Shown piece after piece: positions 19,287 through 29,049 of a stretch of 64,000 bases of DNA (positions within the stretch are counted from its first letter, which is position 1; the number at the start of each line of letters is the position of its first letter). Origin of the DNA: Aurantiacibacter odishensis (GTDB lineage Bacteria; Pseudomonadota; Alphaproteobacteria; Sphingomonadales; Sphingomonadaceae); the NCBI RefSeq assembly GCF_003605195.1, contig NZ_QYOS01000019.1:1-64000 (forward strand), in the 5' to 3' direction. A program made the position numbers and the translations under genes. The notes under the pieces are model-generated. The model did no database searches. It worked only from the letters and a program-made list of their open reading frames with translations, and was not told the origin of the DNA.

Positions 19287-19304
19287 ACCTCCCATTTGGG
19301 AAGT
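19287..19304. promoter_or_regulatory. Imperfect palindrome between the LuxR-type regulator and cysD
   Basis: The 18-base sequence ACCTCCCATTTGGGAAGT has arms AC-c-TCCCA and TGGGA-a-GT around a TT centre, with one mismatched pair. It begins 14 bases upstream of the regulator's start and 58 bases before cysD. Read on the minus strand it includes GGGAGGT, which could simply be the regulator's ribosome site, so operator function is only a possibility. Confidence 0.4.
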
Positions 19305-19361
19305 CAAAACAGTAGCAGGCCACCTTATTGCGATGCACAAGATAACCGCGAGGCCCGACGC

Positions 19362-20276
19362 ATGACCGCAGCACTCACCCATCTCCAGCGCCTCGAGGCA
19401 GAGGCGATCCACATCATCCGCGAAGTGGCGGCAGAGGCCGAGAAGCCGGTGATGCTCTACTCCATCGGCAAGGACAGCGCGGTGATGCTGCATCTGGCGA
19501 AGAAGGCGTTCTACCCCTCGCCGCCGCCCTTCCCGCTGCTGCATGTCGACACCACCTGGAAGTTCCAGGACATGTATGCCCTGCGCGAAAAGGCCGCGCA
19601 GGATGCCGGGATGGAACTGCTGGTCTACCAGAACCCGGAAGCGAAGGAGCGCGGGATCAACCCGTTCGACCACGGCCCGCTGCATACCGACATGTGGAAG
19701 ACCGAAGGGCTGAAGCAGGCCCTCGACCTCTACGGCTTCGATGCGGCTTTCGGCGGCGCGCGCCGCGACGAGGAAAAGAGCCGCGCCAAGGAACGCGTGT
19801 TCTCCTTCCGCACCGCCAGCCACGGATGGGATCCGAAGAACCAGCGCCCTGAGTTGTGGAACCTCTACAACGCGAAGAAGAAGAAGGGCGAATCGATCCG
19901 CGTCTTCCCGATCTCCAACTGGACCGAGCTGGACGTGTGGCAATACATCCAGCTGGAAAACATCGAGATCGTGCCGCTCTATTTCGCCGCGCCGCGCCCT
20001 ACCTTCATCTACGAAGGCGGCCTGTTCATGGCTGACGATATCGAACGGCTGGAAAAGGTGATGGGCACTCGCCCCGAGATCACGACCCGGTCCGTGCGCT
20101 TCCGCACGCTGGGCTGCTTCCCGTTGACGGGCGCTGTGGAAAGCGAGGCAAGCACGCTGTCCGAAGTGATCCAGGAAACGCTTCTCACCACCACCAGCGA
20201 ACGGCAGGGCCGCGTGATCGACAAGGATGCGGGCGGCGCCGGCATGGAGAAGAAAAAGCAGGAGGGGTACTTCTGA
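19362..20276 (+). CDS. cysD: Sulfate adenylyltransferase subunit 2
   Basis: Small subunit of ATP sulfurylase, which with CysN activates sulfate to adenosine 5'-phosphosulfate. The 304-residue protein shows the PP-loop in [34 protein letters not shown], and [15 protein letters not shown], all standard in CysD. The start at 19362 gives the family's usual N-terminus ([18 protein letters not shown]). The stop overlaps the cysNC start by one base (TGATG). The cluster continues into cysNC, cysQ and a permease. Confidence 0.97.
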   Translation: MTAALTHLQRLEAEAIHIIREVAAEAEKPVMLYSIGKDSAVMLHLAKKAFYPSPPPFPLLHVDTTWKFQDMYALREKAAQDAGMELLVYQNPEAKERGINPFDHGPLHTDMWKTEGLKQALDLYGFDAAFGGARRDEEKSRAKERVFSFRTASHGWDPKNQRPELWNLYNAKKKKGESIRVFPISNWTELDVWQYIQLENIEIVPLYFAAPRPTFIYEGGLFMADDIERLEKVMGTRPEITTRSVRFRTLGCFPLTGAVESEASTLSEVIQETLLTTTSERQGRVIDKDAGGAGMEKKKQEGYF

Positions 20277-22198
20277 TGACCGAGCAGACAACGGACGCGA
20301 TCTACAAGACCGACGCGCTGATCGCCGAGGATATCGATACCTACCTGGAAACCCACCAGCACAAGACGATGCTGCGCTTCATCACCTGCGGCAGCGTGGA
20401 TGATGGCAAGAGCACTCTGATCGGACGCCTGCTGTACGATTCGAAGATGATCTTCGAGGACCAGCTCGAAGCGCTCAGCAACGACAGCAAGAAGGTCGGT
20501 ACGCAAGGACAGGATATCGATTTCGCGCTGCTGGTGGATGGCCTGGCGGCGGAGCGCGAGCAGGGCATCACCATCGATGTCGCCTACCGCTTCTTCAACA
20601 CCGAAAAGCGCAAATTCATCGTCGCCGATTGTCCGGGGCACGAGCAGTACACGCGCAACATGGTGACAGGCGCCTCCACGGCGGACCTTGCCGTGGTGAT
20701 GATCGATGCGCGCAAGGGCGTGCTGGTGCAGACGCGGCGGCACTCCTATTTGTGCAACCTAATCGGCATCAAGAACATCGTGCTGGCGGTGAACAAGATG
20801 GACCTGGTGGATTACAGCCAGGACGTGTTCGACCAGATCGTGGCCGATTATGCGAAGTTCGCCGAGGAAATCGGCATCGAGAGCTTCACCGCCATGCCGA
20901 TCAGCGGCTTCAAGGGCGACAACATCACGTCTGCGCCCAGCGCCAACACGCCGTGGTACGAAGGGCCGAGCCTCGTCGAGCACCTGGAAAGCGTGGAAGT
21001 GCTGTCGGAAGTTGCGGCGGACAAGCCGTTCCGCATGCCGGTGCAATGGGTGAACCGCCCCAATCTCGATTTCCGCGGATTTTCCGGGCTGATCGCCACC
21101 GGCTCCGTCAAGCCGGGCGATGCCGTGCGCGTTCTGCCTTCGGGCAAGACCAGTACGGTGAAATCGGTCGTCACCTTCGATGGCGATCTGGATGAAGCCG
21201 TGGCCGGCCAGTCCGTCACCATCACGCTGAACGACGAGATCGACTGTTCGCGCGGCGACGTGCTGTGCGTGGCCGACAATCCGCCCGAAACCGCCGACCA
21301 GTTCGAGGCCACGATCGTCTGGCTGAACGACGAGGACATGCACGTCGGGCGCGGCTACTGGCTGAAGATCGGCTCGCAGACCGTGTCTGCCACGGTGCAG
21401 CAGCCCAAGTATCGCATCGATGTAAACACGATGGACGAGCTGGCGGCGAAGACGCTGTCGCTGAACGATATTGGCGTGGCGGAAGTCTATTCCGACAAGC
21501 CGCTGGTGTTCGAGGCTTACGAGACGAACCGCACGCTGGGCGGCTTCATCCTGATCGACAAGATCACTAATGCCACGGTTGCCGCAGGGATGCTGAACTT
21601 CAGCCTGCGCCGCAGCCAGAACGTGCACTGGCAATCGACCGACATCACGCGCGAACATCACGCGCAGATGAAGAACCAGACGCCGCGCGTGCTGTGGTTC
21701 ACCGGCCTCTCCGGCTCCGGCAAGTCGACCATCGCCAACGAGGTGGAAAAGAAGCTGGCGCTTATGAACCGCCACACCTTCCTGCTGGATGGCGACAACG
21801 TGCGCCACGGCCTGAACAAGGATCTGGGCTTTACCGAAGCCGACCGGATCGAGAATATCCGCCGCATCGGCGAAGTCGCCCGGCTGATGACCGATGCCGG
21901 TCTGATCGTGCTCACCGCCTTCATCAGCCCGTTCCGCGCGGAGCGGCAGATGGTGCGCAGCATGCTGGAGGATGCCGAATTCATCGAGATCTTCGTCGAC
22001 ACTCCGCTGGAAGTGGCGGAGGAACGCGATGTGAAGGGCCTTTACAAAAAAGCCCGCGCGGGCGACCTCAAGAACTTCACCGGGATCGACAGTCCGTACG
22101 AGCCGCCGGTAAATCCGGAAATCACCGTCAACACGGTGGAGATGACGCCTGCCGAGGCTGCCGATCACATCATCCAGCAAATCCTGCCGCTCAAGTGA
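20276..22198 (+). CDS. cysNC: Bifunctional sulfate adenylyltransferase subunit 1 / APS kinase
   Basis: Fusion of the GTPase subunit of ATP sulfurylase with adenylylsulfate kinase, making PAPS from sulfate. The EF-Tu-like GTPase has G1 near residues 39-47 (GSVDDGKST), [12 protein letters not shown] and NKMD. The C-terminal kinase begins near residue 465 with the Walker A motif GLSGSGKS at 477-484, followed by [16 protein letters not shown]. The total of 640 residues is typical of the fusion. CysNC fusions are common in alphaproteobacteria; PAPS may serve sulfonate or sulfolipid synthesis as well as cysteine synthesis. Confidence 0.97.
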   Translation: MTEQTTDAIYKTDALIAEDIDTYLETHQHKTMLRFITCGSVDDGKSTLIGRLLYDSKMIFEDQLEALSNDSKKVGTQGQDIDFALLVDGLAAEREQGITIDVAYRFFNTEKRKFIVADCPGHEQYTRNMVTGASTADLAVVMIDARKGVLVQTRRHSYLCNLIGIKNIVLAVNKMDLVDYSQDVFDQIVADYAKFAEEIGIESFTAMPISGFKGDNITSAPSANTPWYEGPSLVEHLESVEVLSEVAADKPFRMPVQWVNRPNLDFRGFSGLIATGSVKPGDAVRVLPSGKTSTVKSVVTFDGDLDEAVAGQSVTITLNDEIDCSRGDVLCVADNPPETADQFEATIVWLNDEDMHVGRGYWLKIGSQTVSATVQQPKYRIDVNTMDELAAKTLSLNDIGVAEVYSDKPLVFEAYETNRTLGGFILIDKITNATVAAGMLNFSLRRSQNVHWQSTDITREHHAQMKNQTPRVLWFTGLSGSGKSTIANEVEKKLALMNRHTFLLDGDNVRHGLNKDLGFTEADRIENIRRIGEVARLMTDAGLIVLTAFISPFRAERQMVRSMLEDAEFIEIFVDTPLEVAEERDVKGLYKKARAGDLKNFTGIDSPYEPPVNPEITVNTVEMTPAEAADHIIQQILPLK

Positions 22199-22206
22199 GG
22201 ACCAGC

Positions 22207-22944
22207 ATGACAGACGCCGAACTCGCCGCTCAGCTGGCCCACCATGCGGGCCAGATCCTGCTCCAGGTCCGCGCGTCCGGAATGATCGAGGGCAAGCCGC
22301 TCGGCAAGGCGGGTGACGAGACGGCGAACCAGTTCCTCGTCCACGCCCTCAGGCACCAGCGACCCGACGACGGCCTGCTGTCGGAAGAGAGCAAGGACAC
22401 GGCAGAGCGGCTGGACAAGGAGCGCGTCTGGATCATCGATCCCGTCGACGGCACCCGCGAATACGGCGAGGCACGCACCGACTGGGCCGTGCACGTGGCC
22501 CTGGCGATCGGCGGCAAGCCCGAGATCGGTGCCGTGGCACTCCCCGGCCTCGGCGAAGTCCTGCGCACCGACCAGCCTGTCGCCGTTCCGGACGCCGCCG
22601 AGACGCCGCGCCTCGTCGTCAGCCGCACGCGCCCGGCTGCCGAAGCCGTGGCCGTGGCCGAACGCATCGGCGGCGAACTGGTCGCCATGGGCAGCGCCGG
22701 GGCGAAGGCCATGGCAGTCGTGCGGGGCGAAGCCGAAATCTACCTGCACTCGGGCGGCCAGTACGAATGGGATAGCTGCGCGCCCGCCGCCGTCGCCATG
22801 GCGCACGGCCTGCACTGCTCGCGCATCGATGGCTCCCCGCTCGTCTACAACCAGCGAGATACCTACATGCCCGACCTGCTGATCTGCCGACCAGAATGGG
22901 CAGAGCGGGTGCTGGCCGAAGTGAGGGATCTGGCTTCGGCCTGA
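22207..22944 (+). CDS. cysQ: 3'(2'),5'-bisphosphate nucleotidase CysQ
   Basis: Magnesium-dependent phosphatase that removes PAP, the by-product of PAPS use. The 245-residue protein has the inositol-monophosphatase-fold motifs SEESKD and IDPVDGTREYGE (metal ligands), and a C-terminal EWDSCAPAAVAMAHG where a W-D-x-x-A-type motif is expected. GAGGA sits five bases before the ATG at 22207 and overlaps the cysNC stop, so it belongs to the same operon. Confidence 0.92.
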   Translation: MTDAELAAQLAHHAGQILLQVRASGMIEGKPLGKAGDETANQFLVHALRHQRPDDGLLSEESKDTAERLDKERVWIIDPVDGTREYGEARTDWAVHVALAIGGKPEIGAVALPGLGEVLRTDQPVAVPDAAETPRLVVSRTRPAAEAVAVAERIGGELVAMGSAGAKAMAVVRGEAEIYLHSGGQYEWDSCAPAAVAMAHGLHCSRIDGSPLVYNQRDTYMPDLLICRPEWAERVLAEVRDLASA

Positions 22945-22949
22945 CATCT

Positions 22950-23744
22950 ATGCTGGGGGGCATAGATCTGGGCTATTCCGTCGCGGGGGCTTTCGTCAGC
23001 TTCCTCGTCGGCCTCACCGGCGTCGGCGGCGGTTCGCTGATGGCGCCGATCCTGATCCTGCTGTTCGGCATCAACCCGGCGGTCGCCATCGGCACGGACC
23101 TGTGGTTTGCCGCCATCACCAAGATCGCTGGTGGAGCTGTCCACCACCGTCTCGGCACGGTGGACTGGCTACTCGTGAAACGGCTGGCGCTGGGAAGCAT
23201 CCCCGTCGCCGTGCTGACACTGCTGTGGCTGTGGCTGATCCAGGGCGGGCGGCTCGACAGCACGTTCCTGATGCGATTGCTCGGCGGCGCGCTTCTGCTG
23301 ACGTCCGTCCTGATGATTTGCAAGCCCAAGATCCAGCCCGCCATGCGCAAGCTGAAAGACAGCCTCGGGCCGACAATCCGCTCGCAGCAACTGGTGCTTA
23401 CCGTGGGGAGCGGCGCGGTGATCGGCGCGCTCGTCACGCTCACCTCGGTGGGCGCGGGCGCGCTGGTGGCCGTGGTGCTGGCGATGATCTATCCGCTGCG
23501 CCTCTCCACCAAGACCATCGTGGGCACCGATATCATGCACGCCGTCCCGCTCACGCTGGTGGCGGCGACCGGCCACAGCTTCCTCGGCAACGTCAACGGA
23601 TGGCTGCTGGCCAGCCTCCTGATCGGTTCGATTCCCGGCATCATTCTCGGCTCACTGGCGAGTGGCCGGGTCAACGAGAACCTAGTGCGCTATGCCCTGG
23701 CGGCGATGCTGGCGGTCTCGGCAATCAAGATGATCGCGGCCTAG
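22950..23744 (+). CDS. Sulfite exporter TauE/SafE family permease (first of three)
   Basis: A 264-residue inner-membrane protein with about eight hydrophobic segments and the family's glycine-rich loop SFLVGLTGVGGGSLMAPIL near the N-terminus, repeated in the second half (ALVTLTSVGAGALVAVVL). It starts five bases after cysQ, so it is probably the last gene of the sulfate operon; transport of sulfate, sulfite or an organosulfonate is the natural guess. The TAG stop shares the palindrome CTAG (23741-23744) with the stop of the convergent permease gene. Confidence 0.87.
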   Translation: MLGGIDLGYSVAGAFVSFLVGLTGVGGGSLMAPILILLFGINPAVAIGTDLWFAAITKIAGGAVHHRLGTVDWLLVKRLALGSIPVAVLTLLWLWLIQGGRLDSTFLMRLLGGALLLTSVLMICKPKIQPAMRKLKDSLGPTIRSQQLVLTVGSGAVIGALVTLTSVGAGALVAVVLAMIYPLRLSTKTIVGTDIMHAVPLTLVAATGHSFLGNVNGWLLASLLIGSIPGIILGSLASGRVNENLVRYALAAMLAVSAIKMIAA

Positions 23745-24481
23745 CCCGCCAGCTTCCACAGCGCGCCAACCGCTGCGCCGCCCAGCACCAGCGCGGTGGC
23801 GACCTGCCATTGCCGCTGGCTCACGCGGCCGAAGGCGCGGTGCCCGAACCAGTCGCCCAGCAGCACAGCGGGAAACAGCAGAGCGGCCAGTTCCACTTCG
23901 GGCCAGCCGCCCACGTCCAGCCAGATGAACAGCAGCGCCGATAGCGGCGTCAGCACCAAGAAAATCGCCATCATGGAGGCACGTGCCACTTTCGGCTCCA
24001 GCCGCCCGCGCAGGTAGAAGGGCGCCATCCCCGGCCCCGGCATTCCGGCGAACCCGCCAAAGAAGCCGGTGAAGAAACCCGACAGCGCCATCGCCGGGCG
24101 GCGCGGCATGGCAATCTTTCCCAGCGGCACCACCACCAGCACGAACGCGCCGAGCGAGACGAGCGCGATCAGCACGCGCGCCCACGCAGGCGCCAGGGCG
24201 ACCAGCGCCCACATGCCGAGCGGCATGCAGGCAAGCGCCAGCAAGGTGATCGGCACGGCGGAAGAGCGGTCCGCATCGCGATAGATTCGCCTTACATCGG
24301 TCAGGCCGATCAGGAACAACGAGACGATGCCCACCAGCACCGCGGCGCTGGGCGCGACCGCCAGTTGCAACACCGGCACCAACACCACCGAAAGGCCAAA
24401 GCCTGCAAGACCGCGCACGAACCCCGCCGCAATGGCCGCGAGCACGGCGACGAGGACTGCCTCGATGGGAAAGCCGAACAT
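23741..24481 (-). CDS. TauE/SafE family permease (second of three)
   Basis: A 246-residue polytopic membrane protein. The N-terminal half has AAGFVRGLAGFGLSVVLVPVL and the C-terminal half GFFTGFFGGFAGMPGPGMAPF, the paired inverted-repeat signature of the family in its AGFGxG variant. It differs clearly from the permease at 22950 and is closer to the one at 24485, three bases upstream on the same strand. The two probably arose by tandem duplication. The substrate is unknown. Confidence 0.85.
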   Translation of the reverse strand: MFGFPIEAVLVAVLAAIAAGFVRGLAGFGLSVVLVPVLQLAVAPSAAVLVGIVSLFLIGLTDVRRIYRDADRSSAVPITLLALACMPLGMWALVALAPAWARVLIALVSLGAFVLVVVPLGKIAMPRRPAMALSGFFTGFFGGFAGMPGPGMAPFYLRGRLEPKVARASMMAIFLVLTPLSALLFIWLDVGGWPEVELAALLFPAVLLGDWFGHRAFGRVSQRQWQVATALVLGGAAVGALWKLAG

Positions 24482-24484
24482 CGG

Positions 24485-25228
24485 CTAGACCAGCTTCACC
24501 AGCGCGGCGAGCGCGGCTGCGCCCAGCACCAGCCCCACGAAGATGCGCCAGGCCCTGTCACTCACCTTGCCGAACGCAAGGGAGCCAAGCCAGTTGCCCA
24601 GCAGCACCAACGGGAACAGCGCAAGGCCGAGCACGACGATGCGCCATTCCAGCAGGCCAGACACAGCGCCGGAGGTGACACCCGCCATCGCCGCGACACC
24701 GAAAATGCCGATCATGCTGGCCTTCGCCGTCGTGCGGGAAATGTCGCGCCCGACGTAATAGGGCACCACCGGCGGCCCCGGCATGGCGGCAAACCCGGTG
24801 AGTATCCCGGCGGAAAGGCCGGTGAGGCCCGTGGTAAGCGGCCCCGGAACATGCGCCGCGCGGCGCGGCAGCAGGATCGCGACAAAGGCGGACAGCGCCA
24901 CCAGCGCGATCAGGAAGCGGGCGAGGCCGGTGGACAGGGCATCGAGCAAAAGCAGGCCGGGCAAGGTGGTGATCACCAGCAGGACGCTGATGGTCAGCGC
25001 CGAGCGTTCCGCCTCGCGCAGGACGTAGCGGACCTCACTCAGCGCCAGCAACCCGGCCATGATGTTCAGCGCCAGCACCGCCTCCACCGGCGTGATCGCC
25101 AGCGCCAGGATCGGCACCAGCAGGATGCCGAAGCCGAACCCCGTCAGCCCGCGGATGAACGCCGCACCCAGCGTGGCGGCGGCGGCCACGCCGATCTGGA
25201 GCGCGCTGAAACCGGCGAGGAAATCCAA
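24485..25228 (-). CDS. TauE/SafE family permease (third of three)
   Basis: A 247-residue membrane protein with GAAFIRGLTGFGFGILLVPIL and GILTGFAAMPGPPVVPYYVG, closely paralleling the gene at 23741. The start codon appears to be TTG at 25228, since the next in-frame ATG lies well inside the transmembrane region. It begins three bases after the thrS stop, so thrS and the two permeases form one transcriptional run. Linkage to thrS suggests read-through rather than a functional tie. Confidence 0.83.
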   Translation of the reverse strand: MDFLAGFSALQIGVAAAATLGAAFIRGLTGFGFGILLVPILALAITPVEAVLALNIMAGLLALSEVRYVLREAERSALTISVLLVITTLPGLLLLDALSTGLARFLIALVALSAFVAILLPRRAAHVPGPLTTGLTGLSAGILTGFAAMPGPPVVPYYVGRDISRTTAKASMIGIFGVAAMAGVTSGAVSGLLEWRIVVLGLALFPLVLLGNWLGSLAFGKVSDRAWRIFVGLVLGAAALAALVKLV

Positions 25229-25231
25229 GTG

Positions 25232-27262
25232 TTATCCGTCGCGCAGGTCAGGCGGCGTCGCTTCCGCCTTTAGCAGCGCGATCGCCTCGTCCAGCGAGAT
25301 GAACTTCTGCTCTTTCTCGCCCAGGCTGCGCATGGCGACGGTGCCTTCCTCGGCCTCCCGCTTGCCGACAACCAGCATGTGCGGAACCTTCGCCAGCGAG
25401 TGCTCGCGCACCTTGTAGTTGATCTTCTCGTTGCGAAGATCGCTGTCCACGCGAATGCCCGCCGCTTTCAGTTTCGCGACGGCCTCGTTCGCGTAGTCGT
25501 CCGCATCGGAAACGATGGTGGCGACCACCGCCTGAACGGGCGCGAGCCAAGTAGGCAGCCGACCGGCGAAGTGTTCGATCAGGATGCCGATGAAGCGTTC
25601 GTAGCTGCCGAAGATCGCGCGGTGCAGCATCACCGGACGATGCTTCTCGCCATCCTCGCCGATATAGGTTGCGTCCAGCCGGTCGGGCAGCACGCGGTCG
25701 CCCTGGATCGTGCCCACCTGCCAGGTGCGGCCGATGGCATCGGTGAGGTGCCATTCCAGCTTGGGCGCATAGAACGCGCCTTCGCCGGGCAGTTCTTCCC
25801 AGCCATATTCCTCGTTCATCATGCCGGCTTCTTCCACGGCATCGCGCAGTTCCTGTTCGGCCTTGTCCCAGTCGGCATCGCTGCCGAACCGCTGCTCGGG
25901 CCGCAGCGCCAGCTTGATGGAGTAGGTGAAGCCGAAATCCTTGTAGACCGCGTCCGCCAGCTCGATGAAGGCGCGCACTTCGTCCACCACCTGTGCCTCG
26001 GTGCAGAAAATGTGTGCGTCGTCCTGCGTGAACTGGCGCACGCGCATCAGGCCGTGCAGCGCGCCGTGCGGTTCGTTGCGGTGGCAGCAGCCCATCTCGC
26101 CCAGCCGGATCGGCAGATCGCGGTAGGAGGTGATGCCCTGCTTGAACACCAGCACGTGTGCCGGGCAGTTCATCGGCTTGATCGCCATCCAGTCCGCATC
26201 CTTGGCGACGGTGGGCGAAGCCACGCCGCTGTCCTCGTCGACCTCGGGCACGATGTCAGGCACGACGAACATGTTCTGCGCGTACTTTCCCCAGTGGCCG
26301 GACTGCTCCCATTGGCGCACGTCCATCAGCTGCGGCGTCTTGATCTCGCGGTACTGCGCATCGTCCATCTTGCGGCGCATGTAGGCTTCCAGCTCGCGCC
26401 AGATGCGATAGCCGTTGGGGTGCCAGAAGACGCTGCCGTGCGCCTCTTCCTGCAGGTGGAACAGGTCCATCTCGCGGCCCAGCTTGCGGTGGTCGCGCTT
26501 GGCGGCTTCCTCCAGCCGGGTGAGGTGGGCATTGAGCTGCTTCTTGTTGAGCCACCCTGTGCCGTAGATGCGGGTAAGCTGCGCGTTCTTCTGATCACCG
26601 CGCCAGTAGGCGCCTGCCACGCGCATCAGCTTGAACGCCTGCGGATCGAGCTTGCCGGTGCTGGCAAGGTGCGGCCCGCGGCACATGTCCAGCCAGGCGC
26701 CGTCGCTGCCCGGTTCGCCCGACCAGTAGACGGTCAGTTCCTCGTCCTCAGGCAGTTCCTTCGCCCATTCGGCCTTGAAGGTCTCGCCTTCCTTTTCCCA
26801 CTTCTCGATCAGCTGCTCACGGCTCCAAACCTCGCGCACCAGCGGCTTGTCCGCCTTGATGATTGCGCGCATCCGCTCCTCGATCTGCGGCAGGTCGTCC
26901 ATCGAGAACGGCTCGCGGCTGTCAGGGGCCTTCACGTCGTAGTAGAAGCCATCGTCGGTGGCCGGGCCGAAAGTGATCTGCGTGCCGGGCCACAGCGATT
27001 GCACCGCTTCGGCCAGCACGTGGGCATAGTCGTGCCGCGCCAGTTCCAGCGCATCTTCCTCGTCACGCGCGGTAATGAGTTCCAGTTCGCTGTCGCAATC
27101 GAATGGCCGGTTGAGGTCGCGCACCTCGCCATTCACACGCGCGGCGAGCGCGGCCTTGGCAAGGCCGGGGCCGATGGCAGCTGCAACGTCGCCGGGAGTG
27201 CTGCCCGGCTCCATCGCGCGCGTTGAACCATCGGGAAGGCTGATCTGGACTAGTTCGGTCAT
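25232..27262 (-). CDS. thrS: Threonyl-tRNA synthetase
   Basis: Class II synthetase that charges tRNA-Thr and edits Ser-tRNA-Thr. The 676-residue protein has the N-terminal TGS domain (VQISLPDGSTRAMEPGSTP), the editing domain with HDYAHVLAEAV, motif 2 in CHRNEPHGALHGLMRVRQF, and the C-terminal anticodon-binding domain. The start at 27262 gives the normal N-terminus and has AGGTGG shortly upstream; a frame extension to 27307 was rejected. It is divergent from the hydrolase at 27348. Confidence 0.97.
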   Translation of the reverse strand: MTELVQISLPDGSTRAMEPGSTPGDVAAAIGPGLAKAALAARVNGEVRDLNRPFDCDSELELITARDEEDALELARHDYAHVLAEAVQSLWPGTQITFGPATDDGFYYDVKAPDSREPFSMDDLPQIEERMRAIIKADKPLVREVWSREQLIEKWEKEGETFKAEWAKELPEDEELTVYWSGEPGSDGAWLDMCRGPHLASTGKLDPQAFKLMRVAGAYWRGDQKNAQLTRIYGTGWLNKKQLNAHLTRLEEAAKRDHRKLGREMDLFHLQEEAHGSVFWHPNGYRIWRELEAYMRRKMDDAQYREIKTPQLMDVRQWEQSGHWGKYAQNMFVVPDIVPEVDEDSGVASPTVAKDADWMAIKPMNCPAHVLVFKQGITSYRDLPIRLGEMGCCHRNEPHGALHGLMRVRQFTQDDAHIFCTEAQVVDEVRAFIELADAVYKDFGFTYSIKLALRPEQRFGSDADWDKAEQELRDAVEEAGMMNEEYGWEELPGEGAFYAPKLEWHLTDAIGRTWQVGTIQGDRVLPDRLDATYIGEDGEKHRPVMLHRAIFGSYERFIGILIEHFAGRLPTWLAPVQAVVATIVSDADDYANEAVAKLKAAGIRVDSDLRNEKINYKVREHSLAKVPHMLVVGKREAEEGTVAMRSLGEKEQKFISLDEAIALLKAEATPPDLRDG

Positions 27263-27347
27263 GGATAAGCCACCTAGTGCGCCAAGGCGATTGCGCCAAG
27301 CCTGCAATCATCCTTGCAGGCCGCATTTTCGCGCCCATAGTTGTGTC

Positions 27348-28073
27348 ATGACAATGCAATTTCACGAAGTGGGCGGCCAGAGCATCGCTTATCGGCATAA
27401 TCCGGGAAGCGGACCCGCCGTGGTCTTCCTGCCCGGCTACATGTCCGACATGGCGGGCGGCAAGGCGACAGCGCTGTTCGACTGGTGCGCCGCGAACGGG
27501 CGCGAATGCCTGCTATTGGACTATTCCGGTTGCGGGGAAAGCAGCGGCAACTTTGCCGATGGCACGCTCAGCCGCTGGCGCGACGAGGTGCTGGCGCTGG
27601 TGCAGGTGAAGATTGCATCGGACAAGGTGATCGTGATCGGTTCCTCGATGGGCGGGTGGCTGATGCTGCTCGTCGGCACGGCGCTGGGCGAGAGGCTGCA
27701 CGCCCTTGTCGGCATTGCGGCCGCGCCCGATTTCTCGGACTGGGGCTTCGACGAGGTGCAGAAGAGCCAGCTGCGCGCAGGCGTGACGATCTACGAAAAG
27801 AACAATTACGGCTACGACCCCACGCCGACCCATGCGAAGTTCTGGCAGGACGCAGAGGACAACCGCCTGCTCCACCGCGAGGTGCCGGTTACAGCACCGG
27901 TGCGCCTGCTGCACGGACAGGAGGATACCGACGTGCCGCCCGAAACATCGCTGCGTCTCGCACGTGCGCTGGCGAGCGAGGACGTGCAGGTGACACTGGT
28001 GAAAGGCGGCGACCATCGCCTTTCCCGCGACGGCGATATCGCGCTGCTGCTGCGCACCGTGGAGATACTATGA
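27348..28073 (+). CDS. Alpha/beta hydrolase
   Basis: A 241-residue serine hydrolase of unknown substrate. The nucleophile elbow is GSSMGG, the acid is in GQEDTDVP and the histidine in KGGDHRLS, giving a full Ser-Asp-His triad. LLDYSGCGESSG is the oxyanion-loop region. The closest general resemblance is to palmitoyl-thioesterase ABHD10-like and acyl-esterase-like bacterial hydrolases. The stop overlaps the next start as ATGA, so it is coupled to the LLM oxidoreductase. Confidence 0.83.
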   Translation: MTMQFHEVGGQSIAYRHNPGSGPAVVFLPGYMSDMAGGKATALFDWCAANGRECLLLDYSGCGESSGNFADGTLSRWRDEVLALVQVKIASDKVIVIGSSMGGWLMLLVGTALGERLHALVGIAAAPDFSDWGFDEVQKSQLRAGVTIYEKNNYGYDPTPTHAKFWQDAEDNRLLHREVPVTAPVRLLHGQEDTDVPPETSLRLARALASEDVQVTLVKGGDHRLSRDGDIALLLRTVEIL

Positions 28074-29047
28074 CCGACCTTTCCGTTCTCGATCTCGTGC
28101 CCGTGCGCGAGGGCAGCAACGTGTCCGAAGCCATCGCCGAGGCCGGCCAGCTTGCCAGGGTGGCGGAGGAAGCGGGCTACAAGCGCTTCTGGGTGGCAGA
28201 ACACCACGCCAGCGAAGGCATCGCCGGTGGCCCCACCGCCGTCGTCATCAGCCACATCGGCCACGTTACCACCACGATCCGCATCGGGGCGGGCGGCATC
28301 ATGCTGCCCAACCATAACCCCTTCGTGATCGCCGAGCAGTTCGGCGCGCTCGATGCGCTGTTTCCGGGCCGCGTCGACCTCGGCCTCGGCCGTGCGCCAG
28401 GCTCCGCGCCGATCATCGGGCAGGCGCTGCGCAAGGACCTGCACCGTGCGTCGGAATACTTCCCGCAGGACGTGGTTGAACTGCGCGCGCTGTTCACCGG
28501 CGACGTCGATCTGCCGATCACCGCCACGCCGGGGCGCGGGGCGAAGGTGGAAATGTGGATGCTCGGCTCCAGCCTGTTCGGCGCACAGCTCGCCGCGCGC
28601 CTCGGCCTGCCTTACGCCTTCGCCAGCCATTTCGCGCCCACCCACCTCGACGAGGCGCTGCGCATCTACCGGCAGGACTTTCGCCCGTCCGATGCGCTGG
28701 AGAGGCCGCATGTCATGGCCGCGATGGGGGTGATGTGCGCCGAGACGGACGAGGAAGCCGAACTGCTCTCCAGCAGCCAGGACCAGGCCTTCGTCCGCCT
28801 TCGCACAGGCGAACCCGGCAAGCTGCCCCCGCCCATCCCGAATTACCGCGACACGCTGCCGATACAGGCCCGCGCCATGCTGGAAGGGATGGACGTCGCC
28901 CGCGCCGTCGGCTCGCCCGCCACCGTGCGCGAGAAGATCGGCCGCTTCATCGAGCGCACCAAGGCGGATGAGATCATTGTCGCAGGGGCAACGCACGATC
29001 CCGCGGCAAGAAAGGAGTCGCTCAAGCTGACGATGGAGAGTATTTGA
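28070..29047 (+). CDS. LLM class flavin-dependent oxidoreductase (MsnO8-like)
   Basis: A 325-residue member of the bacterial luciferase-like monooxygenase superfamily. It opens with LSVLDLVPVREG and shows RFWVAEHHASEGIAG, IRIGAGGIMLPNHNP and GRVDLGLGRAPGS, typical of the MsnO8/YtmO-like subgroup. These use reduced flavin to oxidise a small substrate; the substrate here is unknown. It overlaps the alpha/beta hydrolase by four bases. Its transcript would run into the hairpin-rich element that begins at 29050, whose first hairpin could act as its terminator. Confidence 0.87.
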   Translation: MTDLSVLDLVPVREGSNVSEAIAEAGQLARVAEEAGYKRFWVAEHHASEGIAGGPTAVVISHIGHVTTTIRIGAGGIMLPNHNPFVIAEQFGALDALFPGRVDLGLGRAPGSAPIIGQALRKDLHRASEYFPQDVVELRALFTGDVDLPITATPGRGAKVEMWMLGSSLFGAQLAARLGLPYAFASHFAPTHLDEALRIYRQDFRPSDALERPHVMAAMGVMCAETDEEAELLSSSQDQAFVRLRTGEPGKLPPPIPNYRDTLPIQARAMLEGMDVARAVGSPATVREKIGRFIERTKADEIIVAGATHDPAARKESLKLTMESI

Positions 29048-29049
29048 GT

